A stretch of 64,000 bases of DNA. It comes from Streptomyces palmae. Its GTDB lineage: Bacteria; Actinomycetota; Actinomycetes; Streptomycetales; Streptomycetaceae. The stretch is from the NCBI RefSeq assembly GCF_004684805.1, contig NZ_SRID01000002.1:22950-86949 (forward strand). The letters run 5' to 3'. Below the pieces are notes generated by a model. It did not search any database, was not told the DNA's origin, and was given only the letters and a program-made list of their open reading frames with translations. The position numbers and the translations under genes were made by a program. Each line of letters opens with the position of its first letter. Within the stretch, counting starts at the first letter, position 1. Shown one piece after another: positions 19,493 through 27,430 of the stretch.

Positions 19493-19536
19493 GTTACCCA
19501 GAGTTCACCGAGGGGACCATCCCGATTCACACGAGG
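19493..19536 (+). promoter_or_regulatory. PHO box (PhoP operator), phoU-proximal
   Basis: Four in-phase 11-bp units: GTTACCCAAGA, GTTCACCGAGG, GGACCATCCCG and ATTCACACGAG. The second unit is identical to the first unit of the phoR-proximal box, and the order strong-weak-strong is the same in both. PhoP-P binding here would fit control of phoU. Confidence 0.75.
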
Positions 19537-19769
19537 TGCTGGAGCCCGACGTGTTCCCACTCGAGCGTGGGACCGTGGGGAGGGGCGCGCGACCAGTCCG
19601 GCGCGCTCCCCGCACCGCGTAGCCGTCAACACCCTGCCCACCAGGCACCCCGGACGTGCGGGAGCACCTGCGGGGACGCGTGCAGGGAACAGGGTGCGCA
19701 GGATGAGTACGCGGGACACACCACGGACACCGAACGCCCCCGGGGCGCGAGAGCGAGAGAAGGTCACTG

Positions 19770-20447
19770 ATGCGGGACGCCTACCACGAGGAGCTCGATT
19801 CGATCGGCGAAGACCTGGTCGAGATGGCCCGGCTGGTCGGTTCGGCCATCGGCCGCGCCACCACGGCGATGCTCGACGCGGACCTCAAGCTCGCGGAGAG
19901 CGTCATAGCCGCCGACGAGAAGGTCGACGACCTCCAGCGCGACCTGGAGCAGCGCGCGATAACCCTGCTGGCCCGCCAGCAGCCGGTCGCCACCGATCTG
20001 CGGATCGTCGTCACCAGCCTGCGGATGAGCGCCGACCTGGAGCGCTCCGGCGACCTGGCCCAGCACGTCGCCAAGCTGGCCCGGCTCCGCTTCCCGGCCT
20101 CCGCCGTCCCGGGCGACCTGCACGCCACCATGCTGGAGATGGGCCAGCTCGCCCAGCGCCTGATGGCCAAGGCCGCCGAGGTGATCATCACCAAGGACAT
20201 CGACCTGGCGATGCAGCTGGAGCACGACGACGACGCGATGGACCTGCTGCACCGCACGCTCTTCCAGCACCTGATGGACGACCGCTGGAAGCACGGCATA
20301 GAGACCGCCGTGGACGTGACCCTGCTGGGCCGCTACTACGAGCGCTTCGCCGACCACGCGGTGTCCGTCGCCAAGCGGGTGGTCTACCTGGTCACCGGCG
20401 AACACGCGGACGAACTCCCCACCCCCGAGCCGGTCGAGGGCACCTGA
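19770..20447 (+). CDS. phoU: phosphate transport system regulator PhoU
   Basis: A 225-residue all-alpha protein built of two three-helix PhoU repeats. The metal-binding E/DXXXD motifs are visible in EKVDDLQRDLEQRA and RMSADLERSGDLAQH in the first repeat, and in YYERFADHAVSVAKR in the second. PhoU links the Pst transporter to PhoR and damps the Pho response when phosphate is ample. The start at 19770 follows AGAAGG. It is divergent from phoRP with PHO boxes between them. A metallothionein-like small gene follows 227 bp downstream. Confidence 0.96.
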   Translation: MRDAYHEELDSIGEDLVEMARLVGSAIGRATTAMLDADLKLAESVIAADEKVDDLQRDLEQRAITLLARQQPVATDLRIVVTSLRMSADLERSGDLAQHVAKLARLRFPASAVPGDLHATMLEMGQLAQRLMAKAAEVIITKDIDLAMQLEHDDDAMDLLHRTLFQHLMDDRWKHGIETAVDVTLLGRYYERFADHAVSVAKRVVYLVTGEHADELPTPEPVEGT

Positions 20448-20674
20448 CCACCCACGCGCCCGCTGGTGCGGTACGGGTTGGGGGGTGGCCGGCCCTCCTG
20501 CCGTAGAGGATGGTCCGGGGCGGGATGCGGGCGCCCGCGCCGGGCCGCGCCCCCGCCGCGCGCCGTTGGTGCGCGGGAGCGCACCTCGGGTGCGCCGCGG
20601 ACGCGCCGTTGATGCGCCGGGGCCCCCAGGAGTGCAATGGACGGCAGGACCGAGCCGATCCCAGGAGGTCACCG

Positions 20675-20800
20675 ATGCCTACCGCACATCCGGCCAGCCC
20701 CACGTCCCACGCCACCTCGAGCAACTGCTCCTGCGGCCCCGGCTGCTCCTGCGGCTGCCAGTCCGGCGGCTCGTGCAGCTGCGGCGGAGGCTGCGGCTGA
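20675..20800 (+). CDS. 41-residue cysteine-rich peptide, metallothionein-like
   Basis: A very small gene with an excellent ribosome site (AGGAGGT, 20663-20669, 5 bases before the ATG). The peptide has a Thr/Ser/Pro/Ala-rich N-terminus and then eight Cys within 23 residues (positions 18, 20, 24, 26, 28, 34, 36 and 40), giving four Cys-X-Cys pairs. There are no aromatic residues and one histidine. That pattern is typical of metallothioneins that bind Zn, Cu or Cd through thiolates. It is not homologous enough to SmtA-type proteins to name. The phoU context is probably conserved in Streptomyces. Metal binding is an inference from composition. Confidence 0.78.
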   Translation: MPTAHPASPTSHATSSNCSCGPGCSCGCQSGGSCSCGGGCG

Positions 20801-21047
20801 ACGACGCGCCCGCACCCACCGAAGGGCCCTCGACCGGACACTACCGGCCGGGGGCCCCGCCGGTGCCGAGCCGCGTCCACCGCCGCCCGACCCCGGGTGT
20901 ACCCCTACGCCCACTTCCACCACACCTAGGGGCTGCCTCCCCCCGCATCCCTCCCGAGACGGACCCGCAGACCGATCGTGCGGGGGATCTCCGCCACGGG
21001 CACGTGATGGGACGCTGTGATCAGCGAGCACCATCGAGGGGGAAGTG

Positions 21048-21788
21048 ATGATCCACCGTTCGGCAGTCCGCCTGCTCAGCGCCGCCGGCGCCGCCACCAC
21101 CGCGGTCGCGCTGCTCTCCGCCTGCTCCATGCTGGGGCCGGACAAGCACCGCGAGGTCAGCTACGAGGTGGGCGCACCGGTGCACAAGCTGGTCATCAAG
21201 GGGGGCACCGGGGACATACGGGTGGTCGGCGGCGGTTCGGCGGTCAACGTCACCGAGAAGCAGAACTACAAGAGCTCCGCACCGCACACCACCCACACCA
21301 CCGCCGACGGCACACTGACCCTGACCTACGACTGCCATGACTGCGGCGTCGACTACGACGTACGGGTTCCGACCGGTACGACGGTCTCCGTCACCACGGA
21401 CACCGGCGACGTGTCACTCACCGGGGTGAGCGGCTCGGCGACGGCCAGGACCGACACCGGCGATGTGTCACTCACCGCGATGGGCGGCCCGGTGACGGCC
21501 GGCAGCAACACCGGCGACGTCTCCGGGATCCGGCTCAAGGCCGCACGGGCACGTTTGAGCACGCAGACCGGCGGTGTCCGGGCGACGTTCAGCAACGCCC
21601 CGTCCGCCGTCCACGCCACCAGCCAGACCGGCGGAGTCCGTATCGCCGTCCCACCTGGCGCGCCGTACGCGGTCCGGGCCGAGGCTCAGACCGGCAAGGT
21701 CGACGTACGGATCGAGCAGGATGACAACAGCCCACACACCATCACGGCGAAGACCCAGACCGGCGACGTCACGGTCGAGCGGACGTGA
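21048..21788 (+). CDS. DUF4097-family lipoprotein (beta-helix-like)
   Basis: A 246-residue lipoprotein with signal peptide and lipobox LLSAC (about Cys26). The mature part is a run of short beta repeats with recurring DTGDVSLT and QTGGVR segments (for example TDTGDVSLTGVSGSATARTD), the DUF4097 head-to-tail beta-solenoid pattern. DCHDCGVDYDV contains two Cys that could form a disulphide. The function of the family is unknown; proteins of this kind are cell-surface. The ATG at 21048 follows GAGGGGGA; the GTG one codon upstream is an equal alternative. It lies alone between the Cys-rich peptide gene and a membrane protein gene. Confidence 0.85.
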   Translation: MIHRSAVRLLSAAGAATTAVALLSACSMLGPDKHREVSYEVGAPVHKLVIKGGTGDIRVVGGGSAVNVTEKQNYKSSAPHTTHTTADGTLTLTYDCHDCGVDYDVRVPTGTTVSVTTDTGDVSLTGVSGSATARTDTGDVSLTAMGGPVTAGSNTGDVSGIRLKAARARLSTQTGGVRATFSNAPSAVHATSQTGGVRIAVPPGAPYAVRAEAQTGKVDVRIEQDDNSPHTITAKTQTGDVTVERT

Positions 21789-22064
21789 GCCCGTCAGGCG
21801 TCATCCTGTGAGATGAGGCTCCGGACCGGCCCGATGACGGTGCCGGGGCGACGGTGAACAGGCCGTCGGCGGCGGACTCGGTGGGGATCACCCCGTCCGG
21901 GCGGTCGGCCCGTGCGCCTCGTGGCCGCCATCCTTGTTCCCGCTCCGCGGCGCGGGTGCAATCCCCTCGGGCGTCCTTTGCGTATGACTTCACAAACAGC
22001 AATGGGGTTTCACCACCCATCTCGGCCCCCGCCTTCTCCCTCCGCAAGAACACCTGGAGTCATC

Positions 22065-22628
22065 ATGAACTCCGCCTCTGTCGCCGACGTCACCCTGCGG
22101 GGCCTGGGGGTCTGCTGCGCCGTGGGAAATGTGGTGCTGCACGGTCTCCTCGTCCCCGATCACCTTGAGGAGAAGTTCTACATCGGCCTCCTGTTCGCCG
22201 TGGGCAGTGCCGTCATGCTGGTGGTGACGGTGGGGCTGGTGACCTTGAAACGCCCGATGGGCGCCTGGCTGACTGGCGCCTTCGTCAGCCTCGGCATGAT
22301 CGTCGGTTTTCTGCTGTCGCGCACCGTCGGCCTGCCGGGCGGCTACTACGAACCCGGTTGGGAGCTGCCATACGGCCCCCTGTCCTTGATCGTCGAGGCG
22401 GGCTTCATCCTCGCCTTTCTCGCCTGGGCGGGGCAGAGGTCGCGGCCCCGTACTGTCCGGAGGCCGTCGGAGGCACCAGACCGTACGCGCATCGCGCCGG
22501 GTCGTCGGAGTGGAAGCACTGAGGCCGACGCCTTTCCGATCGACGTCCGATCGGCGACGCGTCGGCGATCGGACGTCGATCGGAAACGCGCCACGTCGTC
22601 CGGCAGCTCGAGCCGAGCCGTGTTCTGA
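22065..22628 (+). CDS. four-helix integral membrane protein of unknown function
   Basis: A 187-residue protein. Residues 1-125 contain about four membrane helices (GLGVCCAVGNVVLHGLLV; GLLFAVGSAVMLVVTVGLV; GAWLTGAFVSLGMIVGFLLS; LSLIVEAGFILAFLAWAG) joined by short loops. The remaining 60 residues are hydrophilic, Arg/Ser-rich and poorly protein-like. They are encoded largely by a 54-bp palindrome (22533-22586), so the C-terminus may be an accident of read-through into a structural element. I recognise no family. GGAG lies 8 bases before the ATG. Confidence 0.65.
   Translation: MNSASVADVTLRGLGVCCAVGNVVLHGLLVPDHLEEKFYIGLLFAVGSAVMLVVTVGLVTLKRPMGAWLTGAFVSLGMIVGFLLSRTVGLPGGYYEPGWELPYGPLSLIVEAGFILAFLAWAGQRSRPRTVRRPSEAPDRTRIAPGRRSGSTEADAFPIDVRSATRRRSDVDRKRATSSGSSSRAVF
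22533..22586. repeat. 54-bp near-perfect palindrome inside the 3' end of a gene
   Basis: TTTCCGATCGACGTCCGATCG (22533-22553) is the exact reverse complement of 22566-22586. The centre CGACGCGTCG is itself palindromic, so the whole element pairs except for one G-G position on each side. It lies upstream of the convergent-gene terminator and has no U tract. Confidence 0.85.
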
Positions 22629-22658
22629 CGGCCCACAGGCGGCCCCAGGGCAGTGCAG

Positions 22659-22695
22659 AGCCCCCCATCCGCGGCGAAACCGCGGGTGGGGGGCT
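22659..22695. terminator. bidirectional hairpin terminator
   Basis: AGCCCCCCATCCGCGG (22659-22674) pairs with CCGCGGGTGGGGGGCT (22680-22695), with one G-U wobble and a CGAAA loop. It separates the convergent membrane-protein gene and gpmA. Confidence 0.85.
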
Positions 22696-22708
22696 TGACC
22701 GCTGCTGC

Positions 22709-23470
22709 CTACTTCTTCTTGCCCTGGTTCTTGACCGCTTCGATGGCGGCCTTGGCGGCCTCCGGGTCGAGGTAGGTGCCGCCGGGGACGACGGGGCGGA
22801 AGTCCGCGTCCAGCTCGTAGGAGAGCGGGATGCCGGTGGGGATGTTCAGGCCCGCGATGTCCGCGTCGGAGATCCCGTCGAGGTGCTTGACCAGCGCGCG
22901 GAGGCTGTTGCCGTGCGCGGCCACCAGGACCGTGCGGCCGGCCAGCAGGTCCGGGAGGATGCCGTCGTACCAGTACGGCAGCATGCGGTCGACGACGTCC
23001 TTGAGGCACTCGGTGCGCGGGCGCAGCTCGCTGGGGATCGACGCGTAGCGCGGGTCCTCGCTCTGCGACCACTCGGTGCCGTCCGCCAGCGCCGGCGGCG
23101 GGGTGTCGTACGAGCGGCGCCACAGCATGAACTGCTCCTCGCCGAACTCGGCCAGGGTCTGCGCCTTGTCCTTGCCCTGGAGCGCACCGTAGTGGCGCTC
23201 GTTCAGCCGCCAGGAGCGGTGGACCGGGATCCAGTGGCGGTCGGCGGTCTCCAGGGCCAGCTGCGCGGTGCGGATGGCGCGCTTCAGCAGGGAGGTGTGG
23301 AGCACGTCGGGGAGCAGGCCGGCCTCCTTGAGCAGCTCACCGCCGCGGATCGCCTCCTTCTCGCCCTTCTCGTTGAGGTTGACGTCCACCCAGCCGGTGA
23401 ACAGGTTCTTCGCGTTCCATTCGCTCTCGCCGTGGCGGAGGAGGATCAGCTTGTACGGTGCGTCGGCCAT
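22709..23470 (-). CDS. gpmA: 2,3-bisphosphoglycerate-dependent phosphoglycerate mutase
   Basis: A 253-residue glycolytic enzyme interconverting 3- and 2-phosphoglycerate through a phosphohistidine. The catalytic RHGESEWN motif gives His13. [26 protein letters not shown], and [16 protein letters not shown] match the family. The second catalytic His is in [21 protein letters not shown]. Length is standard for dPGM. The C-terminal lysine-rich KNQGKKK tail is normal for Streptomyces. The ATG at 23470 gives the usual [14 protein letters not shown] start. It is divergent from the MFS gene. Confidence 0.97.
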   Translation of the reverse strand: MADAPYKLILLRHGESEWNAKNLFTGWVDVNLNEKGEKEAIRGGELLKEAGLLPDVLHTSLLKRAIRTAQLALETADRHWIPVHRSWRLNERHYGALQGKDKAQTLAEFGEEQFMLWRRSYDTPPPALADGTEWSQSEDPRYASIPSELRPRTECLKDVVDRMLPYWYDGILPDLLAGRTVLVAAHGNSLRALVKHLDGISDADIAGLNIPTGIPLSYELDADFRPVVPGGTYLDPEAAKAAIEAVKNQGKKK

Positions 23471-23722
23471 GCCTCTGAGCGTAGATGACACCCCGCGGGC
23501 GACCGCTGCCAGGCCGCCGGGGCCCGCCGCCGCGCCGTCCGGTGTGCGCGGCCGGTATTCCCACCGTCGGGACGTTTGACGGGTCGCGTCAATTGACTGG
23601 CGTGCGAGGAACACCGGAGCGTAAGTTACGCAGGCCGTTGGAGCCACTTACACCCGTCGCCGACCTGCACGGCTTCCCGTCGTGCCGATCGAGCGCGCCC
23701 GCATACCAGGGGGAGAGAACCC

Positions 23723-25072
23723 ATGTCCGCAGCCGCCGTCAGACGGGCCCTGCGAGAGAGTGTCTCGGGGCTCCCCCGGGACTTCTGGTGGCTGTGGACC
23801 AGCACCCTGATCAACCGGCTGGGCGCCTTCGTGGCCACCTTCCTGGCCCTGTACCTGACCGTGGAGCGCGGCTACTCCGCCACCTACGCCGGACTGGTCG
23901 CCGCCCTGCACGGTCTGGGCGGGGTGATCTCCTCGCTGGGTGCCGGGGTGATGGCGGACCGGCTGGGACGCCGGCCCACCCTGCTGATCTCCCAGAGCGC
24001 GACCGCCGCCGCGGTGGCCGCGCTCGGCTTCGTCCAGCACCCGATGGCCATCGCCGGTGTCGCCTTCCTGGTCGGCATGGCCTCCAACGCCTCCCGCCCG
24101 GCGGTCCAGGCGATGATGGCCGACATCGTGGCCCCCGAGGACCGGGTGCGGGCCTTCTCCCTGAACTACTGGGCGATCAACCTGGGCTTCGCCATCTCCT
24201 CCACCGCGGCGGGCTTCATCGCCCAGTACAGCTACCGGGCCGGCTTCCTCGGCGAGGCCGTGATGACGCTGGCCTGCGCGGTGCTGGTCTTCATCAAGCT
24301 GCCCGAGTCCCGCCCCGAGCGGGCCCCGGTCGCCGGCCCCGCCGCCGAGCCGGAGACCGGCCTGGGCACCGTGCTGCGGGACGGCCGCTTCATGAGCGTG
24401 GTGGGCCTCTCCTTCCTGATCGCCCTGATCTTCCAGCAGTCCTCGGTGGCGCTCCCGGTGACCATGGGCCTGGAGGGCTTCTCCAGCTCCGACTACGGCA
24501 TGGTGATCGCGGTCAACGGCGTCCTGATCGTGGCCCTGCAACTCCCCATCACCCGGATCATCGAACGCCGCGACGCCCGCCTGACGCTGATGGTCTCCGC
24601 GCTGCTCGCCGGATACGGCTTCGGGCTCACCGCCTTCGCGGGCTCGCTGGGCGTGTACGCGCTCACCGTCGCCGTCTGGACCCTCGCCGAGATCATCAAC
24701 TCCCCCACCCAGATGGGCCTGGTGGTACGGCTCTCCCCCACCCATGCCCGCGGTCGCTACCAGGGCGTCTACACCATGTCCTGGTCGGTGGCGGCGCTGG
24801 CCGCGCCGCTGATGTCCGGTCAGATCATCGACCGCTTCGGCGCCGCCTGGCTGTGGGCCGCCTGCGCCGCGATCGGCACCCTCGCCGCCGCCGGCTACTG
24901 GCTCCTCCTGCGCACCCTGCCGACCGAACCGCGCGGGAAGGCCGCGGGTACGGGGGCCGGTGCCGGTACGGAGGCCGGTACGGGTGCGGAGACCGGTCCC
25001 GGCAAGGAGGCCGGCGGCGCGCCGGAGGCCGGGGACGGTACCCGGTCGGACTCGGCGTCCATGGCCTCCTGA
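23723..25072 (+). CDS. major facilitator superfamily exporter (DHA1-type)
   Basis: A 449-residue transporter with 12 predicted membrane helices. The loop 2-3 motif A appears in GVMADRLGRRPTLLIS, and the first-half helix NRLGAFVATFLALYLTVERGY is typical of drug:H+ antiporter-like MFS proteins (MdtH/YceL style). After helix 12 comes a Gly/Ala/Thr/Glu-rich tail (about 405-449) made of short GAGTEAG-type repeats, probably cytoplasmic and disordered. The substrate is unknown. The ATG at 23723 follows GGGGGAGAG. It diverges from gpmA, marking the end of the core block; accessory genes begin to its right. Confidence 0.9.
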   Translation: MSAAAVRRALRESVSGLPRDFWWLWTSTLINRLGAFVATFLALYLTVERGYSATYAGLVAALHGLGGVISSLGAGVMADRLGRRPTLLISQSATAAAVAALGFVQHPMAIAGVAFLVGMASNASRPAVQAMMADIVAPEDRVRAFSLNYWAINLGFAISSTAAGFIAQYSYRAGFLGEAVMTLACAVLVFIKLPESRPERAPVAGPAAEPETGLGTVLRDGRFMSVVGLSFLIALIFQQSSVALPVTMGLEGFSSSDYGMVIAVNGVLIVALQLPITRIIERRDARLTLMVSALLAGYGFGLTAFAGSLGVYALTVAVWTLAEIINSPTQMGLVVRLSPTHARGRYQGVYTMSWSVAALAAPLMSGQIIDRFGAAWLWAACAAIGTLAAAGYWLLLRTLPTEPRGKAAGTGAGAGTEAGTGAETGPGKEAGGAPEAGDGTRSDSASMAS

Positions 25073-25114
25073 CGGGCACCAGCCGCCGGTCGGTGGCATC
25101 ACCCACGCATGAGA

Positions 25115-25154
25115 GGCGCCCCCGCCCGGCCCGCACGGCCCGGGCGGGGGCGCC
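25115..25154. terminator. bidirectional hairpin terminator
   Basis: GGCGCCCCCGCCC (25115-25127) pairs with GGGCGGGGGCGCC (25142-25154), with further pairing inside the loop (GGCC/GGCC, GCAC turn). It lies between the convergent MFS and small membrane-protein genes. Confidence 0.8.
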
Positions 25155-25157
25155 GCC

Positions 25158-25412
25158 TCAACGGCGGCTTCGGTGGTCCGGCGACCGACCACGGGCATGC
25201 CGCCCGCGCCCCGGCGGGATCCGGGGTGCGATCTCGACACGGACAGGGGCCTGCCAGCACAGACAGGTGTAGGTGCCCCCGGGCTCGTCCAACGGCGGCG
25301 TGACACCGCGCTGCCCACTGGGCATCCAGGCGAAGAGCGCGACCAGGACGAGGAGGCTGACGCAGATCGCGACGACCATGCACGTCAGCAGGAAGCCGTC
25401 AGTACTCGTCAT
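25158..25412 (-). CDS. small single-pass membrane protein
   Basis: An 84-residue protein with one N-terminal membrane helix (FLLTCMVVAICVSLLVLVALFAWM, about 8-31) and an Arg/Pro-rich hydrophilic end. CLCW near residue 50 holds two Cys. I recognise no domain. Its ATG at 25412 overlaps the end of the upstream ATPase gene by 14 bp, so it is translationally coupled to that gene, and it may belong functionally to the anti-sigma-like module. Confidence 0.6.
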   Translation of the reverse strand: MTSTDGFLLTCMVVAICVSLLVLVALFAWMPSGQRGVTPPLDEPGGTYTCLCWQAPVRVEIAPRIPPGRGRHARGRSPDHRSRR

Positions 25413-25872
25413 CGGCCCTCCCGTTCGCGACGGAATCCAGCAGGAACCACACGGACTTGCGCTCCGGGGCCGCACGGCCGTAGATGGTGGTGCCCCACAG
25501 ATCGGCGTACCTGCTGACCAGCCGCAGTCCTCGGCCGTGCTCGGGGATGTCACTCTCGTTCGCCTGCGGCACCACGACGCCTTCGGGCATGTCGTCGTGA
25601 ACGTGCACGGTCAGCCTGCCGGCGGCGAGTAGGGCCTCGACCGTGATCACGGTGGTGGCGGTGTGCTTGTGCGCGTTCGCGACAAGCTCCGTCACGCACA
25701 ACTTCGCAGCCTCGACAGGTTTCTCGGCGACACCCGCCGACAGCAGAAGGTTCGCGAGGAACAAGCGGGCGAGTCCCGCCATGGTCGGACTGCTCGGCCC
25801 CGTCAACGAGTAGGCGTGAAGCGGCAGTTCAGGTGGCGCCGACGGCGCCGTTAAGGCAGATGTGATCTTCAT
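25399..25872 (-). CDS. HATPase-domain ATP-binding protein (anti-sigma/RsbW-like, AbaA/WhiJ-module type)
   Basis: A 157-residue GHKL ATPase without a kinase domain. The N box is in KLCVTELVANAHKHT, and the ATP-lid glycine motif is in PEHGRGLRLVSRYADLWG. Proteins of this size act as serine kinases or anti-sigma factors, or partner XRE-DUF5753 regulators in Streptomyces WhiJ/AbaA-like loci. GAGAGGT lies 4 bases before the ATG at 25872. It is divergent from the XRE-DUF5753 gene, and the two probably form a regulatory unit with the DUF397 gene. The target is unknown. Confidence 0.85.
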   Translation of the reverse strand: MKITSALTAPSAPPELPLHAYSLTGPSSPTMAGLARLFLANLLLSAGVAEKPVEAAKLCVTELVANAHKHTATTVITVEALLAAGRLTVHVHDDMPEGVVVPQANESDIPEHGRGLRLVSRYADLWGTTIYGRAAPERKSVWFLLDSVANGRADDEY

Positions 25873-26120
25873 TCGACCTCTCCCAACGCGGGTACGGCTC
25901 GCGCCGCTCACCACCGTGGCCCGGTCACCCCCCAGGGGCGCCCCACAAGAGGGCACGCGGATGACTGCACTGCGGACTTACTGGCGTGCGACGCGGTGCT
26001 GGGAAGCACCGTAGCGCGCCCGTCTCACAAGTTGTACCCCTCGGAAGCAGAAGTGATACGAGGTGGACCACTCCGAGGTACCAGGCCAAACTGAGAAGCC
26101 ACATGAGAAGGGGAGGCCAG

Positions 26121-26975
26121 ATGCCACCGAGGAAGGCGCCGACCGCTCGTCAACGACGGCTGGCCGCGGAGCTTCGGAAGATGCGCGAACACGCCGGGCT
26201 CACCATAGGCGACGCCGCTCAACTCCTCAGCACAGACCGAACCACAATAAGCAATATCGAATCTGGCCGCTTTGGCGTGAGTGCCGATCGAGTGCGCACA
26301 TGGTCGACGAACTACGCCTGCCCCGACGCAGCGTATGTAAATGCACTCGCCAGCATGGCCGAGGAGCGGGGAAAAGGGTGGTGGGAGCAGCACCGCACCA
26401 CGCTGTCGACAAGCGCGCTTGACCTCGCCGAACTCGAATATCACGCCCGGAGCCTCACCGTTTTTCAGGTGGTATACGTCCCCGGCTTGCTTCAAACCGA
26501 GGAGTACGCACGCGCACTGTTCAGCCAGACGGTTCCCGAACTCTCCGCCATAGAGGTCCAGCGACGAGTGTCGCATCGAATGCAACGAAAGTGCATCCTC
26601 GAGCGCTCCCCGCAAGGCACCGAGTGCACCTTCATCATCCACGAGGCAGCACTGCGGATGCTCTTCGCGGGCCAGGATGGCCAGCGGCGCCAACTCGATC
26701 GACTCGCTGAACTCAGCGAACAAGATCGCATCACCATTCGCATCATCCCGTTCTCGGCGGGAGCGTTCCCTGGCGCGAACAGTTCCCTCACGTACGCCTC
26801 CGGACCGGTCCCGCAACTCGACACGGTATCACTCGACACGGCGCACGGATCGCTTTTCCTGGATGCCGAAAACCACCTGGAGAATTACCGCAGCATCCTG
26901 CGCCGAACGCTAAAGGTTTCCCTGGCTCCAAACGAGTCACGGGATTTCATTCACACCATGGCCAAACAACTGTGA
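26121..26975 (+). CDS. XRE-family regulator with DUF5753 (WhiJ-like)
   Basis: A 284-residue regulator. The HTH_31-type DNA-binding domain spans about 10-65 (LAAELRKMREHAGLTIGDAA, then DRTTISNIESGRFG). DUF5753 occupies about 100-280 (LTVFQVVYVPGLLQTEEYARA is its hallmark, plus RIIPFSAGAFPGANSS). WhiJ and its paralogues in Streptomyces have this layout and control development or antibiotic production with a small DUF397 partner. The ATG at 26121 follows GGGGAGG. Base use is less GC-rich than the core. It is 9 bp from the DUF397 gene and just upstream of the graspetide genes, which it may regulate. Confidence 0.92.
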   Translation: MPPRKAPTARQRRLAAELRKMREHAGLTIGDAAQLLSTDRTTISNIESGRFGVSADRVRTWSTNYACPDAAYVNALASMAEERGKGWWEQHRTTLSTSALDLAELEYHARSLTVFQVVYVPGLLQTEEYARALFSQTVPELSAIEVQRRVSHRMQRKCILERSPQGTECTFIIHEAALRMLFAGQDGQRRQLDRLAELSEQDRITIRIIPFSAGAFPGANSSLTYASGPVPQLDTVSLDTAHGSLFLDAENHLENYRSILRRTLKVSLAPNESRDFIHTMAKQL

Positions 26976-26984
26976 AGGCACCCA

Positions 26985-27176
26985 ATGTCTGAGATCAACT
27001 GGCAAAAGTCCTCTTTTTCGGGTGACAGGGATGACTGCGTCGAGGTGGGGCAGGCCGGCGACAGCATCCTCATGCGTGAAAGCGATGAACCCCACGCGGT
27101 CATCACCACCACGCGCGAAAAGCTCGCCGCGTTTATCCTCGGAGCAAAAGCAGGCGAATTCGATCATCTGATCTAA
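26985..27176 (+). CDS. DUF397 small protein, partner of the XRE-DUF5753 regulator
   Basis: A 63-residue protein with the DUF397 pattern: WQKSSFSGDRDDCVEVG near the N-terminus, then a basic-acidic turn and a short helical C-terminus. DUF397 proteins are nearly always encoded next to XRE-DUF5753 regulators and probably bind them. The start lies 9 bp after the regulator's stop, indicating one operon. Structure and mode of action are unknown for most members. Confidence 0.92.
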   Translation: MSEINWQKSSFSGDRDDCVEVGQAGDSILMRESDEPHAVITTTREKLAAFILGAKAGEFDHLI

Positions 27177-27220
27177 CGCTCACCCGCCGGGACGAGCCCG
27201 GCCTGCATACGCCCGTGACC

Positions 27221-27276
27221 CGTATCAACTGTTGGCATATGCCGTCTCTCGGATTAGACGTACAACTATTGATACG
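27221..27276 (+). promoter_or_regulatory. promoter with flanking inverted repeat upstream of the graspetide operon
   Basis: CGTATCAACTGTTG (27221-27234) and CAACTATTGATACG (27263-27276) form an imperfect 14-bp inverted repeat with a 28-bp spacer. Between and overlapping them TTGGCA (27232-27237) and TAGACG (27255-27260) are 17 bases apart, a plausible -35/-10 pair. A regulator bound to both arms would cover the promoter. Confidence 0.5.
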
Positions 27277-27430
27277 GGCCCGCGAAGAGCGCTACGGTCG
27301 CTCCACGTGCCGCCTGGGCGACCGACTGTCAGTCCTCCCCCTGCCCGAGGCATGTGTGCCTGCGGGCAGTTCGCAGGGCCGCTCCGCTTGGACAACAGTG
27401 GGGCAACCGACAGCGAGAGGAGCACCACCA

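Larger units (their letters stand above)
19265..19769. other. divergent phoRP/phoU control region, 505 bp
   Basis: Holds the promoters of phoRP and phoU and the two PHO-box-like arrays listed separately. No gene is supported. Confidence 0.7.

Noticed and set aside
26103..26120. upstream ATG at 26103 for the XRE-DUF5753 gene
   Set aside because: The ATG at 26121 has a better-placed GGGGAGG ribosome site; the longer form adds MRRGGQ only.
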